Source of the DNA: Sulfurivermis sp040755915
GTDB lineage: Bacteria; Pseudomonadota; Gammaproteobacteria; Thiohalomonadales; Thiohalomonadaceae
NCBI GenBank assembly: GCA_040755915.1
Contig: JBFLWM010000021.1
Coordinates: forward strand, 4,680-68,679
Length of the DNA: 64,000 bases
Direction: 5' to 3'
Shown: in pieces, positions 51,394-58,728 of the stretch
How the letters are laid out: every line of letters begins with the position of its first letter
Numbering within the stretch: the first letter of the stretch is position 1
Program-made: the position numbers and the translations under genes
Notes under the pieces: model-generated
Seen by the model: only the letters and a program-made list of their open reading frames with translations
Database searches by the model: none
What the model was told of the DNA's origin: nothing

Positions 51394-51828
51394 GTGGGCG
51401 CCGCCGCGCGTTTGATCGTCTACCACAAGCAGGCGACCAGTGCGCGCTTGCGCTTCCTGCGTCTGGCCGACCATACGGTGTGCAGCTTCGGCGCCCTGCC
51501 GGCGCTTGCCGCCGTGGTGGAACCGGAAGAAAAGGCGCGTTTCGAGCCGGCCGTCGTGCCGCATCCGGCGCCGCTCGCCGGACGCATGGAACAGCAGCTC
51601 GGCCTGCCGGGCGGCAGTGTCGAACTCGACGGCGGATTCGTTGTGCGCGTCGACGTGCCGGATGGTCCGCTGACCGTCTATCTGGCGCGCCTCACCTCCA
51701 TTGATCCGCCCTTTGCCGCCGCCGCGGCGCACGGCGCCACCTTCATCGACCTGACCCAGGCGCGCGATCTGCCACGCGTGGAGCTGGAGTTGTTGCGCCG
51801 CGCCTACCAGCACGTGATGGGCGGCTGA
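51394..51828 (+). CDS. Uncharacterised nif-operon protein
   Basis: A 144-residue product with GTG start 1 base after the preceding stop. Not recognised. It looks like a small soluble alpha/beta domain: LIVYHKQATSARLRFLRLADH opens the chain, a mid-region has VELDGGFVVRVDVPDGPLTVYL, and it ends in a helix (LPRVELELLRRAYQHVM). No cysteine motif suggests Fe-S binding. Tight spacing on both sides supports a real gene expressed with nitrogenase maturation proteins. Confidence 0.75.
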   Translation: MGAAARLIVYHKQATSARLRFLRLADHTVCSFGALPALAAVVEPEEKARFEPAVVPHPAPLAGRMEQQLGLPGGSVELDGGFVVRVDVPDGPLTVYLARLTSIDPPFAAAAAHGATFIDLTQARDLPRVELELLRRAYQHVMGG

Positions 51829-51830
51829 AC

Positions 51831-52313
51831 ATGGCCTGCCGCGTGCGCCCGGCCACGGCCGGCGATCTTTCCGCCCTGTGCGCCCTGCTCGGGGAACTCT
51901 TCAGCATCGAAGCGGATTTTCAGCCCGATCCGGCGCGGCAAGGGGTTGCGCTGGAACGCCTGCTGCAGAGGCCGCAACAGGCCCTGGTGCTGGTGGCGGA
52001 AGACGGCGGCGCGGTGTGCGGCATGTGTACTGCACAACTGCTGATCTCCACCGCCGAGGGCGGCGAGGCGGCCCTGGTGGAGGATGTGGTGGTACGTCAC
52101 GACCGCCGCGGCAGCGGTATCGGCAGCGCCCTGCTCGACGCACTGGAGGCGTGGTGCAGCGCACGCGGCATCACGCGCCTGCAACTGCTCGCCGACACCG
52201 CCAATGCCCCGGCCCTGGCGTTCTATCGCCGGCGCGGCTGGCAGACGACGCAGTTGCAGGCGTGGCGGCGCTATCTTATGCCGCTGTCAGCCGAAACGTC
52301 CCGCTGTAGCTGA
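51831..52313 (+). CDS. GNAT-family N-acetyltransferase
   Basis: A 160-residue acetyltransferase: the N-terminal CRVRPATAGDLSALCALL and the acetyl-CoA loop VVRHDRRGSGIGSALLDALEAW with R-x-x-G-x-G/A, ending NAPALAFYRRRGWQ. Starts 2 bases after the previous gene, so last of the nifE operon. Substrate unknown. Its 3' end overlaps the convergent DUF4166 gene by 38 bases. Confidence 0.88.
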   Translation: MACRVRPATAGDLSALCALLGELFSIEADFQPDPARQGVALERLLQRPQQALVLVAEDGGAVCGMCTAQLLISTAEGGEAALVEDVVVRHDRRGSGIGSALLDALEAWCSARGITRLQLLADTANAPALAFYRRRGWQTTQLQAWRRYLMPLSAETSRCS

Positions 52314-52890
52314 AGGTGTTGCCCCAGAGCGGGTGGCGCACGGTGAACTCGAGGGCAATGGTATCGTCATCGACGCCGCGCTCGATGATTTCTGCGTGGC
52401 CCAGGAGCAGCCAGTCAGGAATGCGCAGGCTCAGCGGGCCGAGCCGCCACAGGTAGCCGTGGCTTGTGTAGCACAACATCCCGTCCAGCTCGGATAGATG
52501 CATGCAGATGCCGAGATTGCCGCGCACGAATTCCACAATTTCACTGCCAGCCAGATGCTCCATGCGTGAGGAAAAGACATGTGGTGTGCGGCCGGGGAAG
52601 TGGAATGTGCGGTGCCAGTACATGGCGGGGCGGGCAGAATGGGTGCGATTGCGCACCTCCACCGGGATGTTCGTGCCGCGATAGGGGACCAGGGCGCCGA
52701 ACAGCCATCCCGCAAGAATCAGTGGTTTGGCGATGAAGGCGTGGCTGATTTCATCCATGGTGCCGCGCAGCGTGCAGGCATGTTCCTGTCCTGGGGTCAG
52801 GTCATAGTGGCGGCGCACGGCAGCGTGCAACTTGTACCAGTTGTCGCCCAAGGCACGGCGCATTACCGGTCCAGACTCAATGTCCATCAT
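52276..52890 (-). CDS. DUF4166 family protein
   Basis: A 204-residue protein with the DUF4166 pattern: VMRRALGDNWYKLHAAVRRHYD, a hydrophobic FIAKPLILAGWLFGALVPYRG, WHRTFHFPGRTPHVFSSRM and a beta-rich end. Function unknown. Start ATG 52890 has AAGGAGAG upstream. Last gene of a five-gene minus-strand operon; it runs 38 bases into the end of the convergent GNAT gene. Confidence 0.85.
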   Translation of the reverse strand: MMDIESGPVMRRALGDNWYKLHAAVRRHYDLTPGQEHACTLRGTMDEISHAFIAKPLILAGWLFGALVPYRGTNIPVEVRNRTHSARPAMYWHRTFHFPGRTPHVFSSRMEHLAGSEIVEFVRGNLGICMHLSELDGMLCYTSHGYLWRLGPLSLRIPDWLLLGHAEIIERGVDDDTIALEFTVRHPLWGNTFSYSGTFRLTAA

Positions 52891-52898
52891 GGCTCTCC

Positions 52899-53369
52899 TT
52901 AGAATGAGGGTTTGAATACCATCAGCACGACCGCCAGGGTCATCGCGGCAAACGCAGGTATACCCAGCCAGAACCACAGGCGGGCAAGGCGATGATAGGT
53001 GGCAGGTAGCGGTGTCGTTGTTTCTGCCGCCACTATGCTGAGGTCGCGCATGCGGATCTGCAGGAATACCACCGGCAACCAGCAGAAACCGGCGAGAAGG
53101 TAGAGCCCGAGTGCGCCCAGCAGCCAGGGCGTCGTCGGTGACCATCCGGCCAGATAGACAAGGGCATAGCCGGTGAGAGGCTGCAGAATTACGGTTGGCG
53201 TCGTGAATAGCCAATCGGCCCACACCACCAGCCGGTTGGTGCTGGCGATGGCTGCGAGGCTGCCGCTGCGGTCGGTAAAGAATTTGTAGAACGCGCTGCC
53301 GAAGCCGGTGCCGAACAGGAATATGGCGCTGAGGATGTGCAGCGTCTTGAGCATGGTGTAGTCCATCAT
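52899..53369 (-). CDS. DUF2269 family integral membrane protein
   Basis: A 156-residue protein with four predicted membrane helices; starts MMDYTMLKTLHILSAIFLFG, which carries the His near the first helix seen in this family. Function unknown. Its start overlaps the stop of the SDR-DoxX gene as ATGA; DUF4166 follows after 8 bases. Confidence 0.87.
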   Translation of the reverse strand: MMDYTMLKTLHILSAIFLFGTGFGSAFYKFFTDRSGSLAAIASTNRLVVWADWLFTTPTVILQPLTGYALVYLAGWSPTTPWLLGALGLYLLAGFCWLPVVFLQIRMRDLSIVAAETTTPLPATYHRLARLWFWLGIPAFAAMTLAVVLMVFKPSF

Positions 53370-54649
53370 GATTTCTCCATGGCATACCAGCTGAACAGGG
53401 TCACCAATAGCGGCACGTTCTTGGTTATCGGCCCGAAGGGATGCAGCCAGTATTCCGGCAGCGCCACCGTGATGATCAGCGTGTAGACGGCAATCACGAT
53501 GAGTTGAAGCCAGAATGCAGACCGTAGTCTATGGCGCAGTAGCAGTGCGAGACCCAGTATGAGGTCCAGGGTCGCAGCTCCGTACAGTGCTACGGGGGCG
53601 GCGACGCCGGTAATCCCTGTAAGCGCCAGCATGGCGTAGCTGTCCACGACCGGAAACAGCAATGCAGATGTCACAGCTGTGCCGATCCACAGGAAGGCCA
53701 GGCTCATGCGCAACAGGGGACGGATGAAGTACAGGTGGGCATGCCAGCGTTCTGCCTGTGTCGCCGGGACGCTGCTCAGCGACGCGGTGTAGCCGCGCGG
53801 GACGAAGCCGATGACGTCGGTCAGCGGCTCAAGCGGCGCACAGTTGCCGCGGCACAGCATGGCTATTGTCTCGGTGCCAAGCGGTGCCGTGCCGAGGAAT
53901 CCGCCGATGCGTGCCAGCGGGAGCAGGAGCGCGTAGGGGATGCGCAGCAGCCGTGGCCGGCCCAGCCCCAGCCAGCTGCGTAGCTGCAGCAGCAGATTGC
54001 GCATGGTGATGCGCTCCGCGCCCACTACGTCCAGGCGATGATGGCCGTGCCGGGGCCGTGCGAGGCAGTCCAGCACTATCGTTGTCAGGTCGCTGATGTG
54101 GATGGGCTGGACCTGCTGGGCACCATCGTCGGGCAACGGTATCAGGGGTAGCGCAGCTATGGCGCGGAAGAACTCGCTGCTCTTGGCGCCTGCGCCATGC
54201 ACGATCGACGGCCGCAGCACGATACTGTCCAGAGCGAGATCCTCAAGGGCATCGTCGGCGGCGCGCTTACTCAGGTGATAGGCGCTGGTGGCCTCCGCGT
54301 CGGCACCGAGGGCGGATATCTGTATGACCTGCCGTACGCCTGCCGCTGCAGCCGCCTGGAAGAGCGCACGCGGTGCGGCGTAGTGGAGGGCATGAAAGGT
54401 TTGCGTACCGTGTTCGCGGATGATGCCGACGGTGTTGATTACTACCTCGATGCCGGTCAGGCGTTCACCCCAGCAGGCCGTGTCGTGGTCCGATGTATAG
54501 TCACAGCGGACATAGCGCGGACCAGAAAACTGCATGGCGGCCCGTTGCGGATCGCGCACACAGGCGGTGACGTGATGCCCCTGTGCGAGGAGGGCGCGCA
54601 GCAGATGGCTGCCGATAAAGCCTGTTGCTCCGGTAAGCAGGATATTCAT
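53366..54649 (-). CDS. NAD-dependent epimerase/SDR protein fused to a DoxX-like membrane domain
   Basis: A 427-residue fusion. Residues 1-290 form an atypical extended SDR: NILLTGATGFIGSHLLRALL is the nucleotide loop, with the VRQVIQISALGADAEATSAYHLSKRAAD active-site stretch where Y-H-L-S-K replaces YxxxK. Residues about 300-427 hold four hydrophobic helices of DoxX type. Such fusions occur in proteobacteria, with unknown substrate. It starts 1 base after the preceding gene stops. Codons further upstream overlap that gene and were rejected. Confidence 0.87.
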   Translation of the reverse strand: MNILLTGATGFIGSHLLRALLAQGHHVTACVRDPQRAAMQFSGPRYVRCDYTSDHDTACWGERLTGIEVVINTVGIIREHGTQTFHALHYAAPRALFQAAAAAGVRQVIQISALGADAEATSAYHLSKRAADDALEDLALDSIVLRPSIVHGAGAKSSEFFRAIAALPLIPLPDDGAQQVQPIHISDLTTIVLDCLARPRHGHHRLDVVGAERITMRNLLLQLRSWLGLGRPRLLRIPYALLLPLARIGGFLGTAPLGTETIAMLCRGNCAPLEPLTDVIGFVPRGYTASLSSVPATQAERWHAHLYFIRPLLRMSLAFLWIGTAVTSALLFPVVDSYAMLALTGITGVAAPVALYGAATLDLILGLALLLRHRLRSAFWLQLIVIAVYTLIITVALPEYWLHPFGPITKNVPLLVTLFSWYAMEKS

Positions 54650-54650
54650 G

Positions 54651-55013
54651 TTACTCGGCTCCCGGCAGGGCCTGGTGGCGGAGTACTGTCGCCGGGATGC
54701 TGCGATAGAGCACCAGACCCAGGCCGGCCAATCCCAGGAACACACCCAGCAACCCATGCCACAATCCGTCGCGCAAGACCTGCGGCAGGTGGAATGGTGC
54801 AGGATCAACGCTGTGGGTGCCATGCACCACCAGCATCAGGGGGGCGATGAATAACATCAGGTAGGTAAAGCGGGCCCAGAAAACGGCGCGAGATGCCGTG
54901 CCGCACAATTCCGTCAGGAGTGGTTGCAGGGCGTTACGCAGGGTGGTGACCACCAGTATGCACAATGCCGCACACAGGCCGGTTTCCAGCAGGAAGATAT
55001 TGGCGCTGTTCAT
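54651..55013 (-). CDS. Small integral membrane protein
   Basis: A 120-residue protein with about three membrane helices (about 8-28, 45-65, 90-108). No family recognised. Ribosome site AAGGAGG lies 5 bases before ATG 55013, the strongest in this operon. A copy of the palindromic operator lies 24-43 bases upstream of its start, so it may head an internally regulated unit. Confidence 0.75.
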   Translation of the reverse strand: MNSANIFLLETGLCAALCILVVTTLRNALQPLLTELCGTASRAVFWARFTYLMLFIAPLMLVVHGTHSVDPAPFHLPQVLRDGLWHGLLGVFLGLAGLGLVLYRSIPATVLRHQALPGAE

Positions 55014-55036
55014 GATTCCTCCTTGTGTTGACTGAA

Positions 55037-55056
55037 ATTTCAGTAAATACAGAAAT
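55037..55056. promoter_or_regulatory. Palindromic operator copy 2 (ATTTCAGT-N4-ACAGAAAT)
   Basis: Same 8-4-8 palindrome as the site at 55618-55637, identical in both arms and differing only in the central four bases (AAAT versus TATT). It lies between the regulator gene and the small membrane-protein gene. A second overlapping palindrome, CTGAAATTTCAG, sits at 55032-55043. Confidence 0.8.
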
Positions 55057-55071
55057 AAAGAGGTAAAAAAA

Positions 55072-55602
55072 TCAGCCCCTCTTTCCCAGCAGGCCCTGGA
55101 TCTTGGTACCCAGAGCCATCAGCTTGATGAGGGTACCGTGATCCAGATGCTTCATCTGTTCGTACCAGCCGGTCAGCTGCTCCAGGAACTCCAGCGTGGC
55201 AGCGATGCGCTGCTTGATTTCCGGGTCGGTGGCTCGCTCATCGGCGCTTTCCAGTACGCATTCACGCAAGGTGGTGAGTGTCGGATCCAGCTCACGGCGT
55301 TTGCGTTGCTCCACGATGACCAGAAAGATGTCCCATACATCCTTCATGGATTCGAAGTGATCGCGGCGATCGCCAAGGACATGGACCACCTTGACCAGCC
55401 CCCAGGATTGCAGTTCGCGCAGGCTGGTACTGACATTGGAACGCGCCACGCCGAGGGTATCGGTGATGTCTTCCGCTGTGAGCGGCTCCTTGGCCAGATA
55501 CAGCAGGGCATGGATCTGTGCCACGGTGCGGTTGACACCCCAGCGCGAGCCCATTTCTCCCCAGTGGAGGACGAATTTCTGCATGACGGGGGTGAGCTTC
55601 AT
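55072..55602 (-). CDS. GbsR/MarR-family transcriptional regulator
   Basis: A 176-residue winged-helix repressor: the N-terminal FVLHWGEMGSRWGVNRTVAQIHALLYL and the helix-turn-helix LTAEDITDTLGVARSNVSTSLRELQSWGLVKVV, then a helical dimerisation tail. Typical of GbsR-like regulators, whose known members control osmoprotectant genes; the ligand here is unknown. First gene of the operon and preceded by a good promoter overlapped by a palindrome, so autorepression is likely. Divergent from iscA-nifU-nifS. Confidence 0.88.
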   Translation of the reverse strand: MKLTPVMQKFVLHWGEMGSRWGVNRTVAQIHALLYLAKEPLTAEDITDTLGVARSNVSTSLRELQSWGLVKVVHVLGDRRDHFESMKDVWDIFLVIVEQRKRRELDPTLTTLRECVLESADERATDPEIKQRIAATLEFLEQLTGWYEQMKHLDHGTLIKLMALGTKIQGLLGKRG

Positions 55603-55617
55603 GAGTGAGTTTCCGTT

Positions 55618-55637
55618 ATTTCAGTTATTACAGAAAT
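55618..55637. promoter_or_regulatory. Palindromic operator copy 1 (ATTTCAGT-N4-ACAGAAAT)
   Basis: 8-4-8 near-perfect palindrome (7 of 8 arm positions pair) 16-35 bases upstream of the GbsR-type gene. It overlaps the -10 box of that gene's promoter and its expected start site, the place a repressor would act. The identical arms recur at 55037-55056. Confidence 0.82.
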
Positions 55638-55662
55638 TAGAGCCGAATCAGGGATGTGTCAA
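55634..55662 (-). promoter_or_regulatory. Sigma-70-type promoter of the GbsR operon
   Basis: On the minus strand TTGACA (55662-55657) and TAATTT (55639-55634) are 17 bases apart, close to the sigma-70 consensus. The -10 box shares four bases with the palindromic operator. The expected transcription start is near 55627, about 25 bases before the regulator ATG. Confidence 0.75.
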
Positions 55663-55706
55663 GGGCTGAAGAAAAATCCTGTCGGTCAGGTTCCTTTGCC
55701 GGCGTG

Positions 55707-55722
55707 TGTCGCATCTGCGACA
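55707..55722 (+). promoter_or_regulatory. NifA upstream activator site for iscA-nifU-nifS
   Basis: TGTCGCATCTGCGACA is a full TGT-N10-ACA match and a perfect palindrome. It lies about 95 bases before the sigma-54 promoter at 55817, roughly -136 to -121 from the expected start. The stretch 55765-55800 between them is AT-rich and could bind IHF, though no clear consensus was seen. Confidence 0.85.
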
Positions 55723-55816
55723 AACTCTCCCCCGATGATTGTTACGGCACAGCCCATTTTTTTGAGAAAGCAAGAAAACCACATAAAAAACAATAGGTAG
55801 TAGTGATGTCCCGAAG

Positions 55817-55832
55817 TGGCACGGCCATTGCT
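55817..55832 (+). promoter_or_regulatory. Sigma-54 (-24/-12) promoter of iscA-nifU-nifS
   Basis: TGGCACGGCCATTGCT matches TGGCACG-N4-TTGCT completely. The expected start is near 55843, about 29 bases before the iscA ATG. This also argues against in-frame upstream starts for iscA that overlap the promoter. Confidence 0.93.
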
Positions 55833-55871
55833 GAGTGTAAAGCACAGGCTTTTTCACCAGGAGGGAAAACC

Positions 55872-56195
55872 ATGATTACCGTGACCGAAAGTGCCGCCAA
55901 GGCCGCCCGCCGTTTCATCCGCGGCAACGACACCCCCGCCAAGGCCCTGCGCCTCGCCGTCACCGGCGGCGGCTGTTCCGGCTTCCAGTACGAGATGAAG
56001 CTGGAAAACGACCCCGCCCTCGGCGATACGGTGGTGGAGGCGCATGGCGTGCAGATCTATCTCGACCCGGCCAGCGCGCAGATGCTGAGCGGCGTCACTG
56101 TCGACTTCGTCGACACCCTGGCGGAGAGCGGCTTCACCTTCCACAACCCCAATGCCGCGTCCACCTGCGGGTGCGGCAAGTCGTTCTCGGCCTGA
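55872..56195 (+). CDS. iscA: nif-associated IscA/HesB-type Fe-S assembly protein
   Basis: A 107-residue A-type Fe-S carrier with its three conserved cysteines in GGGCSGF and TCGCGKSFS. It probably accepts clusters from NifU for nitrogenase components. The ribosome site AGGAGG lies 10 bases before ATG 55872. First gene of the NifA-regulated iscA-nifU-nifS unit; nifU follows after 11 bases. Confidence 0.93.
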   Translation: MITVTESAAKAARRFIRGNDTPAKALRLAVTGGGCSGFQYEMKLENDPALGDTVVEAHGVQIYLDPASAQMLSGVTVDFVDTLAESGFTFHNPNAASTCGCGKSFSA

Positions 56196-56206
56196 GGAGG
56201 CGCGTC

Positions 56207-57091
56207 ATGTGGGAATACTCGGACAAGGTCAAGGAACATTTTTTCAATCCGCGCAATGCCGGTGCGGTGGAAGGCGCCAATGCCATCGGTGAGGTCGGTT
56301 CCATCTCCTGTGGCGATGCCTTGCGCCTGACGCTGAAGGTGGACCCGCAGAGCGACACCATCACCGACGCCGGCTTCCAGACCTTCGGCTGCGGTTCGGC
56401 CATCGCCTCGTCGTCGGCATTGACCGAGATGGTGAAGGGGATGTCGCTGGAGCAGGCGCTCAGGATTTCCAATCAGGATATAGCGGATTATCTCGACGGT
56501 CTGCCGGCGGAGAAGATGCATTGCTCGGTGATGGGCCGCGAGGCGCTGGCCGCTGCCATCGCCAATTACCGTGGCGAAGAATGGCACGACGACCACGAGG
56601 AGGGGGCGCTGATCTGCAAGTGCTTCGGCATCGACGAGGCAATGATCGAGCAGACCGCACGCGCCAACAATTTGCGCACCATCACCGACATCACCAATTA
56701 CACCAAGGCCGGTGGCGGCTGCGCCACCTGCCACGAGGGGATTGAACGGGTGCTGGCCCGTGTCTGGCAGGAGGCACCTGCCGAAGAGGGCGGGGTACAT
56801 CTGGCCGAGGTGGTGCCCTGTGGCGGCCTGACCAACCTGCAGCGTATCCGCCGCATCGAGCAGGCGCTGGATGAACTGCGCCCGATGCTGCGCCGCGACC
56901 ACGGCGACGTGGAACTGGTGGAAGTCGACGGCAACACCATCTACGTCAATCTGATCGGCGCCTGTACCGGCTGCATGATGGCCGGTGCGACCCTGGGTGG
57001 TATCCAGCAGAAGCTCATCGAGGCGCTGGGCGAGGTCGTGCGCGTGGTGCCGGCGAGCGAGATGAAGCGCGTTGCCGCGGGAGGGCGCTGA
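56207..57091 (+). CDS. nifU: Nitrogenase Fe-S cluster scaffold NifU
   Basis: A 294-residue three-domain scaffold. The N-terminal IscU-like domain (about 1-125) has cysteines in SISCGDA, FGCGSAIA and MHCSVMG. The central permanent [2Fe-2S] domain has LICKCFGI and GGCATCHEGI. The C-terminal Nfu domain ends with GACTGCMMAG. All three cysteine sets are intact. Receives sulfur from NifS, encoded 2 bases downstream. Start ATG 56207 with GAGGAGG upstream. Confidence 0.96.
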   Translation: MWEYSDKVKEHFFNPRNAGAVEGANAIGEVGSISCGDALRLTLKVDPQSDTITDAGFQTFGCGSAIASSSALTEMVKGMSLEQALRISNQDIADYLDGLPAEKMHCSVMGREALAAAIANYRGEEWHDDHEEGALICKCFGIDEAMIEQTARANNLRTITDITNYTKAGGGCATCHEGIERVLARVWQEAPAEEGGVHLAEVVPCGGLTNLQRIRRIEQALDELRPMLRRDHGDVELVEVDGNTIYVNLIGACTGCMMAGATLGGIQQKLIEALGEVVRVVPASEMKRVAAGGR

Positions 57092-57093
57092 TC

Positions 57094-58311
57094 ATGGCCG
57101 ACATCTATCTCGACAACAACGCCACCACCCGTGTCGATGACGCCGTGGTGCAGGCCATGCTGCCGTTCTTCACCGAGCAGTACGGCAATCCTTCCAGCAT
57201 GCACAGCTTCGGTGACAAGGTGGGGCGTGCCCTCAAGCACGCCCGTGGCCAGGTGCAGGCGTTGCTCGGCGCGGCATACGACAGCGAAATCGTCTTCACC
57301 TCCTGCGGCACCGAGTCCAACAGCACGGCGATCCTCTCGGCCCTCAAGGCCCATCCGGAGCGGCGCGAAATCATCACCACCACGGTGGAGCATCCTGCCG
57401 TGCTGACGCTGTGCCAGCATCTGGAGCAGGACGAAGGCTATACCGTGCATTATCTCAAGGTGGATCGGCAGGGCCGTCTCGATCTTGATCAGTACCGTGC
57501 ACTGCTGTCGCCGCGCGTGGCGGTGGTTTCGGTGATGTGGGCCAACAATGAAACCGGCACGTTATTTCCTGTGCTGGAAATGGCGGAAATGGCGCGCAGC
57601 GCCGGTGTGTTGTTCCATACCGATGCGGTGCAGGCGGCAGGCAAGATCCCGCTGGACCTGAAATCCACCGCCATCGACATGCTGTCGCTATCCGGCCACA
57701 AGCTGCATGCCACCAAGGGCGTCGGTGTGTTGTATCTGCGTCGTGGCGTGCGCTATCGCCCGCTGCTGCGCGGCGGCCACCAGGAGCGCGGGCGCCGCGC
57801 CGGCACCGAGAACGCCGCCGGTATCGTCGGCCTGGGTGTGGCGGCGGAACTGGCGCTGCATTACATGGAGCAGGAAAACACCGTGGTGCGCCGCCTGCGC
57901 GACAAGCTGGAACAGGGCATCATTGCCCAGGTCCCCAACTGCTTCGTTACCGGCGACCCGGCCAATCGCCTGCCGAATACCGCCAACATCGCCTTCGAAT
58001 ACATCGAGGGCGAGGCGATTCTGCTGTTACTCAACAAGATGGGCATCGCTGCATCCAGCGGTTCGGCCTGCACCTCCGGCTCGCTGGAGCCGTCGCACGT
58101 CATGCGCGCGATGGATATCCCCTATACCGCAGCCCACGGCACCGTGCGTTTCTCCTTCTCGCGCTACAACACGCCGGAGGAAGTCGCACGCGTGATCGAG
58201 GCGGTGCCGCCCATCGTGGCGCAGCTGCGCCGCCTGTCGCCGTACTGGGACGTCAAGAACAACCTGCCGGTACGCGATCCGCAGCAGGCCTTCGCCCCGA
58301 GTTACGCCTGA
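57094..58311 (+). CDS. nifS: Cysteine desulfurase NifS
   Basis: Pyridoxal-phosphate enzyme that mobilises sulfur from cysteine to NifU. The 405-residue product shows the N-terminal IYLDNNATTRVDDAV, the PLP lysine in SLSGHKLHATKGVGVL, GTENAAGIVGLG and the catalytic cysteine loop SSGSACTSGSLEPSHV. A terminator-like structure follows. Cysteine supply is supported by cysE in the next nif unit. Confidence 0.96.
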   Translation: MADIYLDNNATTRVDDAVVQAMLPFFTEQYGNPSSMHSFGDKVGRALKHARGQVQALLGAAYDSEIVFTSCGTESNSTAILSALKAHPERREIITTTVEHPAVLTLCQHLEQDEGYTVHYLKVDRQGRLDLDQYRALLSPRVAVVSVMWANNETGTLFPVLEMAEMARSAGVLFHTDAVQAAGKIPLDLKSTAIDMLSLSGHKLHATKGVGVLYLRRGVRYRPLLRGGHQERGRRAGTENAAGIVGLGVAAELALHYMEQENTVVRRLRDKLEQGIIAQVPNCFVTGDPANRLPNTANIAFEYIEGEAILLLLNKMGIAASSGSACTSGSLEPSHVMRAMDIPYTAAHGTVRFSFSRYNTPEEVARVIEAVPPIVAQLRRLSPYWDVKNNLPVRDPQQAFAPSYA

Positions 58312-58346
58312 TCGAATACCCCACTTTCGCGCATTTTGTGCTCCCA

Positions 58347-58406
58347 CGCGGAGACGCGCCGTCGCCCCGACTACCGGGATGACGGAACGTCCTCCGCGAA
58401 TTTTTT
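58347..58406 (+). terminator. Terminator after nifS
   Basis: Nested stem: CGCGGAGACG (58347-58356) pairs with CGTCCTCCGCG (58388-58398, one bulge), and CCGTC (58359-58363) with GACGG (58381-58385), topped by a small CCCG/CGGG pair. AATTTTTT follows directly. It is larger than a usual terminator but has the stem-plus-U-run form, and probably ends the iscA-nifU-nifS transcript. Confidence 0.72.
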
Positions 58407-58440
58407 CCTCTGGTTGCGACGTTCTGTACCGGTTGGCGTG

Positions 58441-58578
58441 CAGGTTGGGCTGACGCAGGAAGCCCAGCACTCCGCAGCGACGGGGTGCGGATATCCACGC
58501 CCATCAGGCGGCGTTTCGTGTGCGGCGGCAGAGACAGCGCCCCGCACTCTGTTGGGCCTCCTGCGTCAGCCCAACCTG
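58441..58578. repeat. 138-bp element with 26-bp terminal inverted repeats
   Basis: The arms at 58441-58466 and 58553-58578 are reverse complements with one mismatch; both contain GGGCTGACGCAGGA. The 86-base interior is GC-rich and holds no gene. It sits in the 417-base gap between nifS and nifV, upstream of the nifV NifA site. The size and ends suggest a dispersed palindromic repeat or small MITE-like element. No target duplication was recognised. Confidence 0.75.
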
Positions 58579-58599
58579 CCTGTCAGTTGCGATGGCGGC

Positions 58600-58615
58600 T
58601 GTAGCAAACATGACA
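58600..58615 (+). promoter_or_regulatory. NifA upstream activator site for nifV
   Basis: TGTAGCAAACATGACA is an exact TGT-N10-ACA match about 73 bases before the sigma-54 promoter at 58688, roughly -114 to -99 from the expected start. The region between is AT-richer than the surrounding coding DNA. Confidence 0.8.
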
Positions 58616-58687
58616 ATCGGTGCGCCGGCGTTGCACATGTGCGCATTGGTTGCGATGTAACCTACAGATAAGAAAGGAAATTTATGC

Positions 58688-58703
58688 TGGCACAGCGCTT
58701 GCT
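58688..58703 (+). promoter_or_regulatory. Sigma-54 (-24/-12) promoter of nifV
   Basis: TGGCACAGCGCTTGCT fits the -24/-12 consensus with one deviation (A for G in the last base of TGGCACG). The expected start is near 58714, 15 bases before the nifV ATG. It likely drives nifV-cysE-orf-nifW-nifZ-nifM. Confidence 0.9.
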
Positions 58704-58728
58704 CTGAGAAACACAACAGGAGCAAGCC

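Noticed and set aside
53366..54823. Longer N-terminus for the SDR-DoxX protein
   Set aside because: The extension would overlap the upstream membrane-protein gene and precedes the nucleotide-binding loop that normally starts the family.
58312..58728. A gene or CRISPR-like array in the nifS-nifV gap
   Set aside because: The gap contains a terminator, one inverted-repeat element and the nifV control region; no regularly spaced direct repeats or credible coding frame.
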